Positions 25,328 through 33,260 of a stretch of 64,000 nucleotides of DNA are shown here, one piece after another. A program made the translations under genes and the position numbers. The notes under the pieces were generated by a model. The model saw only the letters and a list, made by a program, of their open reading frames with translations, ran no database searches and had not been told where the DNA came from. The stretch's first letter is position 1, and each line of letters starts with the position of its first letter. The DNA lies in contig NZ_BMSF01000024.1 of assembly GCF_014649015.1 (NCBI RefSeq), forward strand, positions 17,698-81,697, in the 5' to 3' direction. This stretch comes from Streptomyces narbonensis (GTDB lineage: Bacteria > Actinomycetota > Actinomycetes > Streptomycetales > Streptomycetaceae).

Positions 25328-26698
25328 TCAGGGCTTGATGTTCTGGTTCAGGTGGAACAGGTTCCCCGGGTCGTACGTCCGCTTGACCGCGACCAGACGG
25401 TCGTAGTTCGCCCCGTAGTTGGCTCTGATCCGGTCCTGGTCGTCGTCGGCCATGAAGTTGATGTAGCCGCCCTCCTCGGAGTGCGGGGCGGTGGCCTCGT
25501 AGTAGTCGCGGACCCAGCCGATGTTGGCCTCGTTGGCGGAGGGGTCGGGCCACATGCCGGCGATGACGGTGGCGAACGAGGCGTCCCGGTAGGCGAAGGC
25601 CGTGGCGTCCGGGGCGACCCGGTGGCAGGCACCGTTGATCGGGTAGATGTGGACCGTCGAGTTCACGGCGGGCAGCCCGGGTGCGTACTGGACGTGCGCC
25701 TCGATCGCGGCGTCGGTGAGCTCGCTCACGAAGTTGGCCTTCCAGTAGTGCTGGAGGCCGGGCGGCACGAGCGCGTCGAAGGCGCTGTTGAGCGCCGGGT
25801 ACGGCATGGGCCCGACGTGCTCGGCGACCACCGGCGCGAAGTCGCGGAGGGGACGCAGGGCGCTCTCGCCCTCGTCGAGCGGTCCGGACCAGCACGCCAC
25901 GACCAGGGCGAAGGTGTCACCGTGCCGGTCCTCCGGGATGAACGGGAGCGGCGGGGCGATCTGGAAGGCGGGGAACCCGCCCAGTTGCTCCGGTGCGTCG
26001 GCGATGTAGTCGGCGAAGGCGCGAAAGACGGTGGCCGCGTCCTCCAGCTCGAAGAGCATCGGTCCGCCGTAGATGTCCTTGACGGGGGCGAGCCGGTACT
26101 CGAACGACGTCACGGCGCCGAAGTTGCCGCCGCCTCCGCGCAGCGCCCAGAACAGGTCGGCGTTCTCCTCCTCGTCGGCGACGACGAGCCGGCCGTCCGC
26201 GGTCACCACATCGGCCGAGACGAGGTTGTCGCAGCTCAGGCCGGCCCCTCGGGCCAGATAGCCGATGCCGCCGCCGAGAGTGAGTCCGCCGACGCCGGTG
26301 GTGGAGATGATCCCGCCGGTGGTGGCGAGACCGAAGGGGTGCGTCGCCGCGTTGAAGTCGCCCCACGTCGCCCCGCCCTCCGCGCGGGCCGTCCGCCGCA
26401 CGGGGTCGACACGGACACCTCGCATCCCGGAGAGATCGGCCACGACGCCGCCGTCGCACGTCCCGAAGCCGGGCACGCTGTGCCCGCCGCCCCGAACCGC
26501 CAGATCGAGCCCGTTCTCGCGGGCGAAGTCGACCGCGGCCATGACGTCGCCGGCGTTGACGCAGCGCACGACGACGGCAGGTCTCTTGTCGATCATGGCG
26601 TTGTGGACCGTGCGTGCCTCGTCGAAGGCGTCGTCGTCGGCTGTGACGACCGTCCCGCGTACCCGTTCGCGCAGCTGGTCGTTCGAGAGCTTGCCCAT
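25328..26698 (-). CDS. FAD-binding oxidoreductase (BBE / PCMH type)
   Basis: A 456-aa flavoprotein of the berberine-bridge-enzyme-like family. The PCMH FAD domain contains RGGGHSVPGFGTCDGGVVAD, where the His near residue 73 is the expected covalent FAD ligand. TTGVGGLTLGGGIGYLARGA follows; the position that is Cys in bicovalent members is Thr here, so attachment is probably through His only. The C-terminal BBE motif is NYGANYDRLVAVKRTYDPGN then LFHLNQN. ATG 26698 has GAGGAG eight bases upstream. The substrate (sugar, alcohol or natural product) is unknown. Confidence 0.88.
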   Translation of the reverse strand: MGKLSNDQLRERVRGTVVTADDDAFDEARTVHNAMIDKRPAVVVRCVNAGDVMAAVDFARENGLDLAVRGGGHSVPGFGTCDGGVVADLSGMRGVRVDPVRRTARAEGGATWGDFNAATHPFGLATTGGIISTTGVGGLTLGGGIGYLARGAGLSCDNLVSADVVTADGRLVVADEEENADLFWALRGGGGNFGAVTSFEYRLAPVKDIYGGPMLFELEDAATVFRAFADYIADAPEQLGGFPAFQIAPPLPFIPEDRHGDTFALVVACWSGPLDEGESALRPLRDFAPVVAEHVGPMPYPALNSAFDALVPPGLQHYWKANFVSELTDAAIEAHVQYAPGLPAVNSTVHIYPINGACHRVAPDATAFAYRDASFATVIAGMWPDPSANEANIGWVRDYYEATAPHSEEGGYINFMADDDQDRIRANYGANYDRLVAVKRTYDPGNLFHLNQNIKP

Positions 26699-26866
26699 GG
26701 CCACCGCTCCTCGGTCGGATCATTTCCACGCTACGCCGATGACGCGGGGCCTCAACCGGAGCCCGGACTCACGGACACGGGGCCCCATGCGCTGTTCAGG
26801 GCTATCGCTCACCTCGCACGGAGGTTCCGGCTTCAATGCCGACCAAAAGGCCTCGTCACAACCCGC

Positions 26867-28045
26867 TCAGCGGCGGACGCGGGGCATGCCCAGGCCGATC
26901 CAGGAGATGATCTCGCGCTGGATCTCGTTGTTGCCGCCGCCGAAGGTGAAGATGACGGCCGAGCGGTAGCCGCGTTCCAGTTCGCCGTGGAGGACCGCGC
27001 CCGCCGAGCCCTCCTTGAGGGCGCCCGCCGCGCCGACGACCTCCATGAGGGCCGCGTACGCGTCGCGGCGGGCCTCGGAGCCGTAGACCTTGACGGCGGA
27101 GGCGTCCTGGGGGGTGAGGGTGCCGTTCTGGACGGCGTTGACCATCTGCCAGTTGAGGAGCTTCATCGCGTCGAGCCGGGCGTGGGTGCGGGCGAGCGTG
27201 CGGCGGACCCAGGGGAGGTCCAGGACGCGCCGGTCGTCGGTGAGCCGTGTGTCTGCGGCCCAGCGCTGGACGTCGTGGAGGGCGCGGATCGCCATGGTCC
27301 CGTGGGCCGCGAGCGTCACGCGCTCGTGGTTGAGCTGGTTCGTGATGAGGCGCCAGCCCTTGTTCTCCTCGCCGACGCGGCGTGACGCGGGGACGCGGAT
27401 GTCGTCGTAGTAGCTCGCGGTCGTGTCGTGCGAGGCGAGGGTGTTGATGATCGTGCAGGAGTAGCCGGGGTCGCTCGTCGGGACGAGGAGCATCGTGATG
27501 CCCTTGTGCGGCGGGGCGTCGACGTCGGTGCGGACGGCGAGCCAGACCCAGTCGGCGGTGTCGCCGTTCGTCGTCCAGATCTTCTGGCCGTTGACGACGT
27601 ACGTGTCCCCCTCCCGTACCGCGCGGGTCTTCAGCGCGGCCAGGTCGGTGCCCGCGTCCGGCTCGCTGTAGCCGATGGCGAAGTCGATCTCCCCGGAGAG
27701 GATGCGGGGCAGGAAGTACGCCTTCTGCTCCTCGGTGCCGTACCGCATGATCGTCGGCCCGACGGTGTTCAGGGCCATGAGCGGCAGGGGTACGCCGGCC
27801 TGGGCGGCCTCGTCGAAGAAGATGAACTGCTCCATCGGGGAGAGTCCGCGCCCTCCGTACTCGACGGGCCAGCCCACCCCGAGCCAGCCGTCCGCGCCCA
27901 GCCTGCGGACGGTCTCCCGGTAGAAGCGCTTCTGCGCGGCGGGGTCCTCGTAGCGGGTGTGGACGTCGTCCGGGACGAGCTCGGAGAAGTACGCACGCAG
28001 CTCGGCGCGCAGGCTGTTCTGGGCGGGCGTGTATTCGAGGTGCAT
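26867..28045 (-). CDS. Acyl-CoA dehydrogenase, FadE26-like
   Basis: A 392-aa flavoenzyme that introduces a double bond alpha-beta to the CoA thioester. The family core is FAIGYSEPDAGTDLAALKTR (FAD/substrate loop), VVNGQKIWTTNGDTADWVW and, at the C-terminus, FTFGGGNNEIQREIISWIGL then GMPR. The sequence looks like the mycobacterial FadE26/FadE17 group, whose members pair with a partner subunit for steroid side chains. ATG 28045 (MHLEYTPAQN) has GGGAGG upstream; a longer start at 28102 would cover a KstR-like box. No partner subunit lies next to it. Confidence 0.88.
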   Translation of the reverse strand: MHLEYTPAQNSLRAELRAYFSELVPDDVHTRYEDPAAQKRFYRETVRRLGADGWLGVGWPVEYGGRGLSPMEQFIFFDEAAQAGVPLPLMALNTVGPTIMRYGTEEQKAYFLPRILSGEIDFAIGYSEPDAGTDLAALKTRAVREGDTYVVNGQKIWTTNGDTADWVWLAVRTDVDAPPHKGITMLLVPTSDPGYSCTIINTLASHDTTASYYDDIRVPASRRVGEENKGWRLITNQLNHERVTLAAHGTMAIRALHDVQRWAADTRLTDDRRVLDLPWVRRTLARTHARLDAMKLLNWQMVNAVQNGTLTPQDASAVKVYGSEARRDAYAALMEVVGAAGALKEGSAGAVLHGELERGYRSAVIFTFGGGNNEIQREIISWIGLGMPRVRR

Positions 28046-28087
28046 GCGGGGCCTCCCGTGGCGGCGCGTCTGCGACGGCGGCCACGG

Positions 28088-28101
28088 TAGAACGTGTTTC
28101 A
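28088..28101. promoter_or_regulatory. KstR-like box upstream of the FadE26-like gene
   Basis: TAGAACGTGTTTCA matches every fixed position of the mycobacterial KstR consensus TnnAACnnGTTnnA. It lies 43 bp before the acyl-CoA dehydrogenase start, where a repressor would block transcription. KstR controls steroid and related CoA-ester catabolism in Mycobacterium and Rhodococcus; that a KstR relative works here is inference. Confidence 0.5.
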
Positions 28102-28200
28102 CAAATGCGGAAGGCCGCGGCCCCGGTTCGGGCGAGCCGATCCGGGGCCGGGGGGGGCGGGAGAGAGACGAACGGTACGTCTTGGCCTAGACGAGCAAAG

Positions 28201-28346
28201 GGTGCGTGCTCCCGGCGTGCCGGGTGGAAGCCCACGTACTGGACGTACGTGGGCTTTCGCCCGGTGCGGCGAGAGTGCGTGCCTGGGGGTACCTCCCAGC
28301 GGTAGCTGGGGCCGCGGGGCAGACGGGAATGTGACGACACCCCCTA
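28201..28346 (+). mobile_element. Decayed hairpin MITE copy, left end missing
   Basis: The core (28201-28283) is a long imperfect palindrome (GCGTGCTCCCGGCGTGCCGG ... CCGGTGCGGCGAGAGTGCGT) closely matching the element at the window end (63818-63902). The right terminal repeat GACGGGAATGTGACGACA is recognisable and ends at the CTAG at 28344-28347. The left terminal repeat is absent, and an extra 25-bp hairpin (GGGGGTACCTCCC...GGTAGCTGGGG) interrupts the right side. No protein is encoded. Confidence 0.75.
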
Positions 28347-28544
28347 GGGCAGGAGCTCGTCCATGGAGGCGCGCCCCTTTTGCTCCATTCGGCGTTCGGC
28401 CCAGGCGAGGGTCTTCGGATTCACGTCACGACCGGAGGCGAGGACCAGGTCCTCCGCCGTGAACTCGCCCTCCGACCCGGCGTGGAGCAGCCGGTCGGGC
28501 GTCGGGCGATCCCCCATGGACGTCTTGTCGGGCTCAGCGTTCAT
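28344..28544 (-). CDS. Small conserved hypothetical protein
   Basis: A 66-aa soluble protein starting MNAEPDKTSMGDRPTPDRLL and ending MEQKGRASMDELLP. The ATG at 28544 has AGGAGG five bases upstream, so translation is credible. The middle part (GEFTAEDLVLASGRDVNPKT) is acidic with a predicted helix. I know no function. Its stop codon TAG overlaps the CTAG at the end of the decayed MITE, so the last codons may have been changed by the insertion. Confidence 0.65.
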   Translation of the reverse strand: MNAEPDKTSMGDRPTPDRLLHAGSEGEFTAEDLVLASGRDVNPKTLAWAERRMEQKGRASMDELLP

Positions 28545-28726
28545 GCCGCCTCCTACGTGTTCTTCCGGCACTCGCCATTCTCGTGTCCGGCCGTCGGGAG
28601 CGCATCCGGGGCGCCGCCCGCCCTCCTGTCGGACGGGTGTCGGTGGCGTGTCGGCGGGGCCCGGGAGGGTGGGGTGTGCCCGTTTCCCGGACCCGTCCGC
28701 GAGACCTTCGACCCCAGGAGTCAGCG

Positions 28727-29587
28727 ATGTCCCAGCCCCCGGACTTCCCCCTGCGGCGCCTTCGGGTGACCGCCGTCCGCCGGATCACCCCGCGCACCCT
28801 CCGCGTCACCCTCGGCGGCTCCTCCCTGGCCGGGTTCACGCTCGCCGGGCCCGACCAGCAGGTGAAACTGTTCCTTCCCCGGATGCCCGGCACGGAGCCC
28901 GTCCTGCCCGCCGTCGGGGCGGACGGCGACGTGATGCGGTGGTACGGGGCCTACGCGGCGATCCCGGAGGAGGATCGGCCATGGATGCGGAGCTACACCC
29001 TCCGGGCGCACGACCCGGTGGCGGAGACGGTCGACATCGACTTCCACCTGCACGGGGAGGCCGGTTCGGCGGGCGACGAGGGGCCGGCGACGCGGTGGGC
29101 GCGGAGCGCGCGGCCCGGTGATCCGCTGGGCGTGTTCGGTCCGTCCGCCGCGTTCGCGGTGCCCTTCGAACCAGGGGCCGGCGACTGGACGCTCCTGTAC
29201 GCCGACGCGTGCGCGGTGCCCGCCCTCGCCACGGTCGTCGCCGCGCTCCCGGCGGGCCGGCCGGCCCTCGCGTACGTCCAGGTCGACGACCCGGCGGACG
29301 TACAGCCCCTGGCGACGGCCGGAGACCTCACCGTGCGACTGCTGCCCCACGACGTGCCGGCGGCCGACGCCGTCCGGGCCGGGACGCTGCCGCCCGGCAG
29401 TCCGTCCGGCTGGCTCGCGGGCGAGGCCTCGGCGGTCCGCCGTCTGCGCCGGCATCTCGTGGAGGAGCGGGGCGTCGACCGCAGGGCCATCCACTTCACC
29501 GGCTACTGGCGCCGCCGCCTCTCCCAGGACGACGCCCCGACGTCCGAGGACCTCGCGGAGGCGCGGGAGCGGCTGTCGACCGGCTGA
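28727..29587 (+). CDS. Siderophore-interacting protein (ViuB-type ferric reductase)
   Basis: A 286-aa flavin reductase-like protein that releases iron from imported ferric siderophores. The N-terminal FAD barrel includes VKLFLPRMPG and WMRSYTLRAH (RSYTLR is the flavin-binding motif), then HLHGEAGSAGDEGPATRWA. The SIP domain has LLYADACAVPALATVVAALP and the C-terminal IHFTGYWRRRLSQDD. The start at 28727 has CAGGAG upstream. No siderophore synthesis or uptake genes adjoin it, and I found no convincing IdeR/DmdR-type iron box before it. Confidence 0.93.
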   Translation: MSQPPDFPLRRLRVTAVRRITPRTLRVTLGGSSLAGFTLAGPDQQVKLFLPRMPGTEPVLPAVGADGDVMRWYGAYAAIPEEDRPWMRSYTLRAHDPVAETVDIDFHLHGEAGSAGDEGPATRWARSARPGDPLGVFGPSAAFAVPFEPGAGDWTLLYADACAVPALATVVAALPAGRPALAYVQVDDPADVQPLATAGDLTVRLLPHDVPAADAVRAGTLPPGSPSGWLAGEASAVRRLRRHLVEERGVDRRAIHFTGYWRRRLSQDDAPTSEDLAEARERLSTG

Positions 29588-29589
29588 GC

Positions 29590-29628
29590 GGGCGGACCCG
29601 TCGTACCGCCGGCGCGACGGGTCCGCCC
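29590..29628 (+). terminator. Strong hairpin terminator after the SIP gene
   Basis: GGGCGGACCCGTCG (29590-29603) pairs perfectly with CGACGGGTCCGCCC (29615-29628), a 14-bp stem with an 11-base loop, starting 2 bp after the stop. It can serve both converging genes. Confidence 0.85.
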
Positions 29629-29729
29629 AGGCGGTGCCGGGGGCCGCTCAGGCGGTGCCGGGGGCCGCTCAGGCGGTGCCGGGGGACCGCTCAGGCCGTG
29701 CGGGGCTCCGCTCAGGCCGTGCGGGGACC
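29625..29729 (+). repeat. Five 20-22-bp tandem units across the AfsR-like gene stop codon
   Basis: Units at 29625, 29646, 29667, 29689 and 29710 follow GCTCAGGCGGTGCCGGGGGC or its GCCGTGCGGGG variant. Two and a half units lie inside the 3' end of the regulator gene and give the repeated C-terminus ARPERSPARPERSPGTA; the rest lie beyond the stop codon. The expansion therefore changes both protein tail and gap length. Confidence 0.85.
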
Positions 29730-32700
29730 GTCGCCTCCGGCTGCCGGACGAGGGCCAGGGCGGTGTCCAGCGGGAACTCCGTGCCCTCCGCGTAGTGGTG
29801 GTCGTACGCCTCCGGGGTGAGGCGCGCGCGGACCGTCTCCTCGGCGCGGGCGCGGATCGCGGTCTCCGTCTGCGGGGCGAAGGGTCGGAAGCCGCCTCCC
29901 GTCGGCGGGCCGATATGGGTGTCGTGGGCGCCGAGGAGCCGGGCTCCGGTCTCGGCGTCGCCCGGGCCGCCCCTGCCGCCGCGGGCCCAGGCGGCCGTCG
30001 CGAACTGGGCAACGACGAGGTAGGGCGCGACCAGGTGGGCGAGGGCCTCCAGGTCGACGACGGCACGGGCCAGGCGCTCCAGGGCCCGGTCGTGGGCGCC
30101 GTCCAGGCAGTCGAGCCAGGCCCACGCCCCGCCGGCCAGGCCCCAGAAGAGCGTCGGGGTGTGCTCGCCGAACTCCTCCTCCAGCCGGGTGAGCTGCGCG
30201 CGGGCCAGGGCCGTGCGCCCGGTGTGGCCGTAGTGCTGGGCGAGGAGCAGCCGGCCGGTGCCGGCGGCCTCGGCTCCCCACTGGCCCGCCTCGTCGGCGG
30301 CTTCGGCCAGGAGCCGTTCGGCCGCCTCGTCCCCCGGGCCCAGCCGGAGGCGTACGGCCGCGAGGCGGGCGGAGAAGAGCGGCACCTGCGAGCGGGCGCC
30401 CACGAGGGCGGCGGCGTGGGCGGCCCTTTCGAAGTCGGCGGCGGCCTCGGGGAGCCGACCGGCGCGCTCGTAGGCCTCGCCCCGCGCCGAGAGGGACTCC
30501 GCGATGCCCCAGGCGTCCTCGGCCGTCTCGAAGATGGCGAGCGCCTCGTCGGCGTCCTCGGGGCCGTGGCCGAGGAGCTTTCCCCGCATGAGGAGGGCGA
30601 AGCCGAGGTCCCAGCCGGTCCCGTGCTCGCGGCAGGCGTCGACGGTCAGGGTCAGGGTCTCGTCGAGGCCGGCGAGCTCTCCCGTCATCAGGCGGGCGAA
30701 GAACCACATCGTCCCGGGCTGGCGGCAGGTCTGCGGGAGGCCGGGGCGGTACGCGGTGATGAGGGCGGTGAGCCGGGCACGGGTCTCGGGCCGTTCGAAG
30801 GCGGTGGCGCCGTCGCTGCCGTCGGTCGCGAGCGCGTAGAGCTGCCCGCCGCGGCGGGCCTCCCAGAGCCGCTCGCCGCTCCACGGCGGCGGCACGTCAA
30901 CACAGCGGCCCTCGAAGGGCTCGGCAGGACGGACGGGCTCCTGGAACGGGTCGGGGCCGAGCCCGGCGGCGGCCGCCGCCCACGTCCGGGCGTCGGTCCG
31001 GTGGTACCGCAGCTGCCAGAACCAGCTGAGGGAGTGGACGAGGCAGAGCGCCTCCTGCTCGTCGGCGACGGCCACGGCGGTGCGCAGGGCGGCCCGCAGG
31101 TTGCCGTGCTCGCGCTCCAGGCGTGAGATGGCGGCGACCTGCCCGGAGCCGCGAAGCTCGGGGTCGGTACGGCGGGCGAGTTCGCGGTAGTACGTGAGGT
31201 GGCGCCGCTCGGTCACGGCCCGCTCGCCCGCCTCGTCGAGGCGCTCCGCGGCGTACTCGGCCACCGTCTCCAGGAGCCGGTAGCGCATGCCGGTGTCGCC
31301 GGGGGCGGAGACGACGAGCGACTTGTCGACAAGAGCGGCCAGTACGCCCAGTACGTCTGCGCCCGTGCTCGCGCCCGTACCTGTACCTGTACCCGCGTCC
31401 GTGTCCGCGCCGGCTACCTGCGCCTCGTCGGCGCAGACCGTCTCCGCCGCCGCCAGGTCACAGCCGCCGGTGAACACCGCGAGCCGCCGCAGCACCGCCC
31501 GCTCCGGCCCGTCGAGCAGCTCCCACGACCAGTCCACCACCGCTCGCAGCGTCTGCTGACGCGGCAGCACCGTCCGTGCCCCCGACGTCAGCAGCCGGAA
31601 ACGATCGTCCAGGCGGTCCGCGATCTGCCGCACCGACAGCATCCGCAGCCGCGCAGCCGCCAGCTCGATCGCCAGCGGCAGCCCGTCGAGGCGGCGGCAG
31701 ACCTCCTCGGCGGCCCCCGCGTCGTCCCCGACCCGGAAGCCCGGCCGCGCCGCCGCGCCCCGCTCGCCGAGGAGCCGCAGCGCCATCTCCGCCGGCAGCG
31801 GCCCCAGCGGACGCAGCACCTCCCCCGGCACCCCCAGCGGCTCCCGGCTCGTCGCCAGGACCGTGACGCCGGGGCACCGCGTGAGGAGGGTCTCCGCGAG
31901 CTCCGCCGCCGCGGCGATCACGTGCTCGCAGTTGTCGAGGACCAGGAGCATCCGGCGCCCGGCGCAGTACTCGACCAGGTGGGCCAGCACGCCCTTCGGC
32001 CCGGCGGCCTCGGCGACGGCCGGACCGTTCCACAGCTGGGTCTCGCGGGCCCCCAGCGCGCTGAGGACGGCCGCCGCGACCGAGGACTCCTCGCGTACGG
32101 AGGCGAGTTCGGCGACGTGGACCGGTCCGCCCTCGTACGTCTCGGCCGCCTCCAGGGCGAGCCGGGTCTTGCCGACGCCACCCGGTCCCGTGAGCGTGAC
32201 GAGCCGCCGGTCGGCCCACCCGGCCGCGAGTGCGCCGAGCTCACCGTCGCGGCCGATGAACGAGGTCAGCCGGGCGGGCAGGCGCCCGCTCCGGTCCGAG
32301 GGATGTCCGGGCACGGGTACGCGCGCGGGCGCGCCCAGGAGTTCGGTGTGCAGGGCGCGCAGTTCGGGCCCCGGGTCGGTGCCCAGCCGGTCGGCGAGGC
32401 CGGTGCGCACCTCCTCGTACGCCGCGAGGGCCTCCGCGGGGCGTCCGGCGGCCCGCAGGGCCCGGATCCGCAGGGCCTGGACCGGCTCGTCGAGCGGATG
32501 CCCGGCTGCGAGGGCCGCGAGCGGCGCGAGGACGTCCTGGGCGCGCCCCAGGGCCAGATCGGCCGCGTACCGGTCGCGGCGCGCCCGCGCGTGCCGTTGC
32601 TCGAGCCGTACGACGAGGGGGTCGGCCTCCCGGCCGGGCAGGTCCGCGAGGGCCGGTCCGCGCCACAGGCCGAGCGCCTGGTCGAGGAGCGCGGCGGCCC

Positions 32701-33142
32701 GGACGGCGTCCCCGTCGGCGAGGGCGGCCGCGCCTTCGGCGGCGAGCCGTTCGAAGCGGTGCAGGTCGACGGTGTCCGGGTCGGCGGCCAGCAGGTAGCC
32801 GCCGGGGCCGGAGAGGACGGCCTCGTGTCCGAGGGCCCGGCGCAGACGGCCCACGAGGGCCTGGAGCGCGGCCGTGCGGTCGAGGCCGGCGGCCGGGTCG
32901 TCATCCGCCCACACCTGGTCGATCAGCGCGCCGACGCTCATCGCCCGCGAGGGTCCCACCCGGCCGGCACCGCCCGGGCCGACCGCACCGCCCGTGCCGA
33001 CGGCCCCGCCAGGGACGTCCGCGGCGCCGGCGGCGAGCGCGGTGAGCAGCGCCCGGAGCCTGGGGCCGTTCAGCACGACCTCCGTCCCGTCGTCGGAACG
33101 GAGCGCCTGACAGGGACCGAGAACACGGTAGGACGGCTGCAC
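29669..33142 (-). CDS. AfsR/SARP-type regulator: BTAD, NB-ARC ATPase and TPR region
   Basis: A 1157-aa large regulator. Residues ~1-110 form an OmpR-like winged DNA-binding domain (VLNGPRLRALLTALAAGA ... HEAVLSGPGGYLLAADPDTV). The BTAD follows to ~270 (DLHRFERLAAEG, LRAAGRPAEALAAYEEVRTG). The NB-ARC ATPase has Walker A TGPGGVGKTRLA near residue 320, Walker B LLVLDNCEHV and GLPLAIELAAARL. A helical repeat region fills the rest. Such proteins activate secondary metabolism or development genes and often sense phosphorylation or ATP. GTG 33142 (VQPSYRVLGP) is my start; its ribosome site is weak. Divergent from the SpoIIE phosphatase gene, 118 bp apart. The tail is repeat-expanded. Confidence 0.88.
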   Translation of the reverse strand: MQPSYRVLGPCQALRSDDGTEVVLNGPRLRALLTALAAGAADVPGGAVGTGGAVGPGGAGRVGPSRAMSVGALIDQVWADDDPAAGLDRTAALQALVGRLRRALGHEAVLSGPGGYLLAADPDTVDLHRFERLAAEGAAALADGDAVRAAALLDQALGLWRGPALADLPGREADPLVVRLEQRHARARRDRYAADLALGRAQDVLAPLAALAAGHPLDEPVQALRIRALRAAGRPAEALAAYEEVRTGLADRLGTDPGPELRALHTELLGAPARVPVPGHPSDRSGRLPARLTSFIGRDGELGALAAGWADRRLVTLTGPGGVGKTRLALEAAETYEGGPVHVAELASVREESSVAAAVLSALGARETQLWNGPAVAEAAGPKGVLAHLVEYCAGRRMLLVLDNCEHVIAAAAELAETLLTRCPGVTVLATSREPLGVPGEVLRPLGPLPAEMALRLLGERGAAARPGFRVGDDAGAAEEVCRRLDGLPLAIELAAARLRMLSVRQIADRLDDRFRLLTSGARTVLPRQQTLRAVVDWSWELLDGPERAVLRRLAVFTGGCDLAAAETVCADEAQVAGADTDAGTGTGTGASTGADVLGVLAALVDKSLVVSAPGDTGMRYRLLETVAEYAAERLDEAGERAVTERRHLTYYRELARRTDPELRGSGQVAAISRLEREHGNLRAALRTAVAVADEQEALCLVHSLSWFWQLRYHRTDARTWAAAAAGLGPDPFQEPVRPAEPFEGRCVDVPPPWSGERLWEARRGGQLYALATDGSDGATAFERPETRARLTALITAYRPGLPQTCRQPGTMWFFARLMTGELAGLDETLTLTVDACREHGTGWDLGFALLMRGKLLGHGPEDADEALAIFETAEDAWGIAESLSARGEAYERAGRLPEAAADFERAAHAAALVGARSQVPLFSARLAAVRLRLGPGDEAAERLLAEAADEAGQWGAEAAGTGRLLLAQHYGHTGRTALARAQLTRLEEEFGEHTPTLFWGLAGGAWAWLDCLDGAHDRALERLARAVVDLEALAHLVAPYLVVAQFATAAWARGGRGGPGDAETGARLLGAHDTHIGPPTGGGFRPFAPQTETAIRARAEETVRARLTPEAYDHHYAEGTEFPLDTALALVRQPEATVPARPERSPARPERSPGTA

Positions 33143-33260
33143 CGGCCCATTCTGCCCCGCCGTCGGCGCGTCCCCCTGCGCCCCGTGCTTCGAGGCGAAC
33201 TTGCGCCACGCCGTGTCACCGCCATGGCGTCCACGGGGTGCGGGTTCGACAATGGGGGGG

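Noticed and set aside
28103..28200. Promoter or operator in the G-rich stretch beside the decayed MITE
   Set aside because: A run of eight G and some CCGGGG pairs are visible but no symmetry or spacing beyond chance composition.
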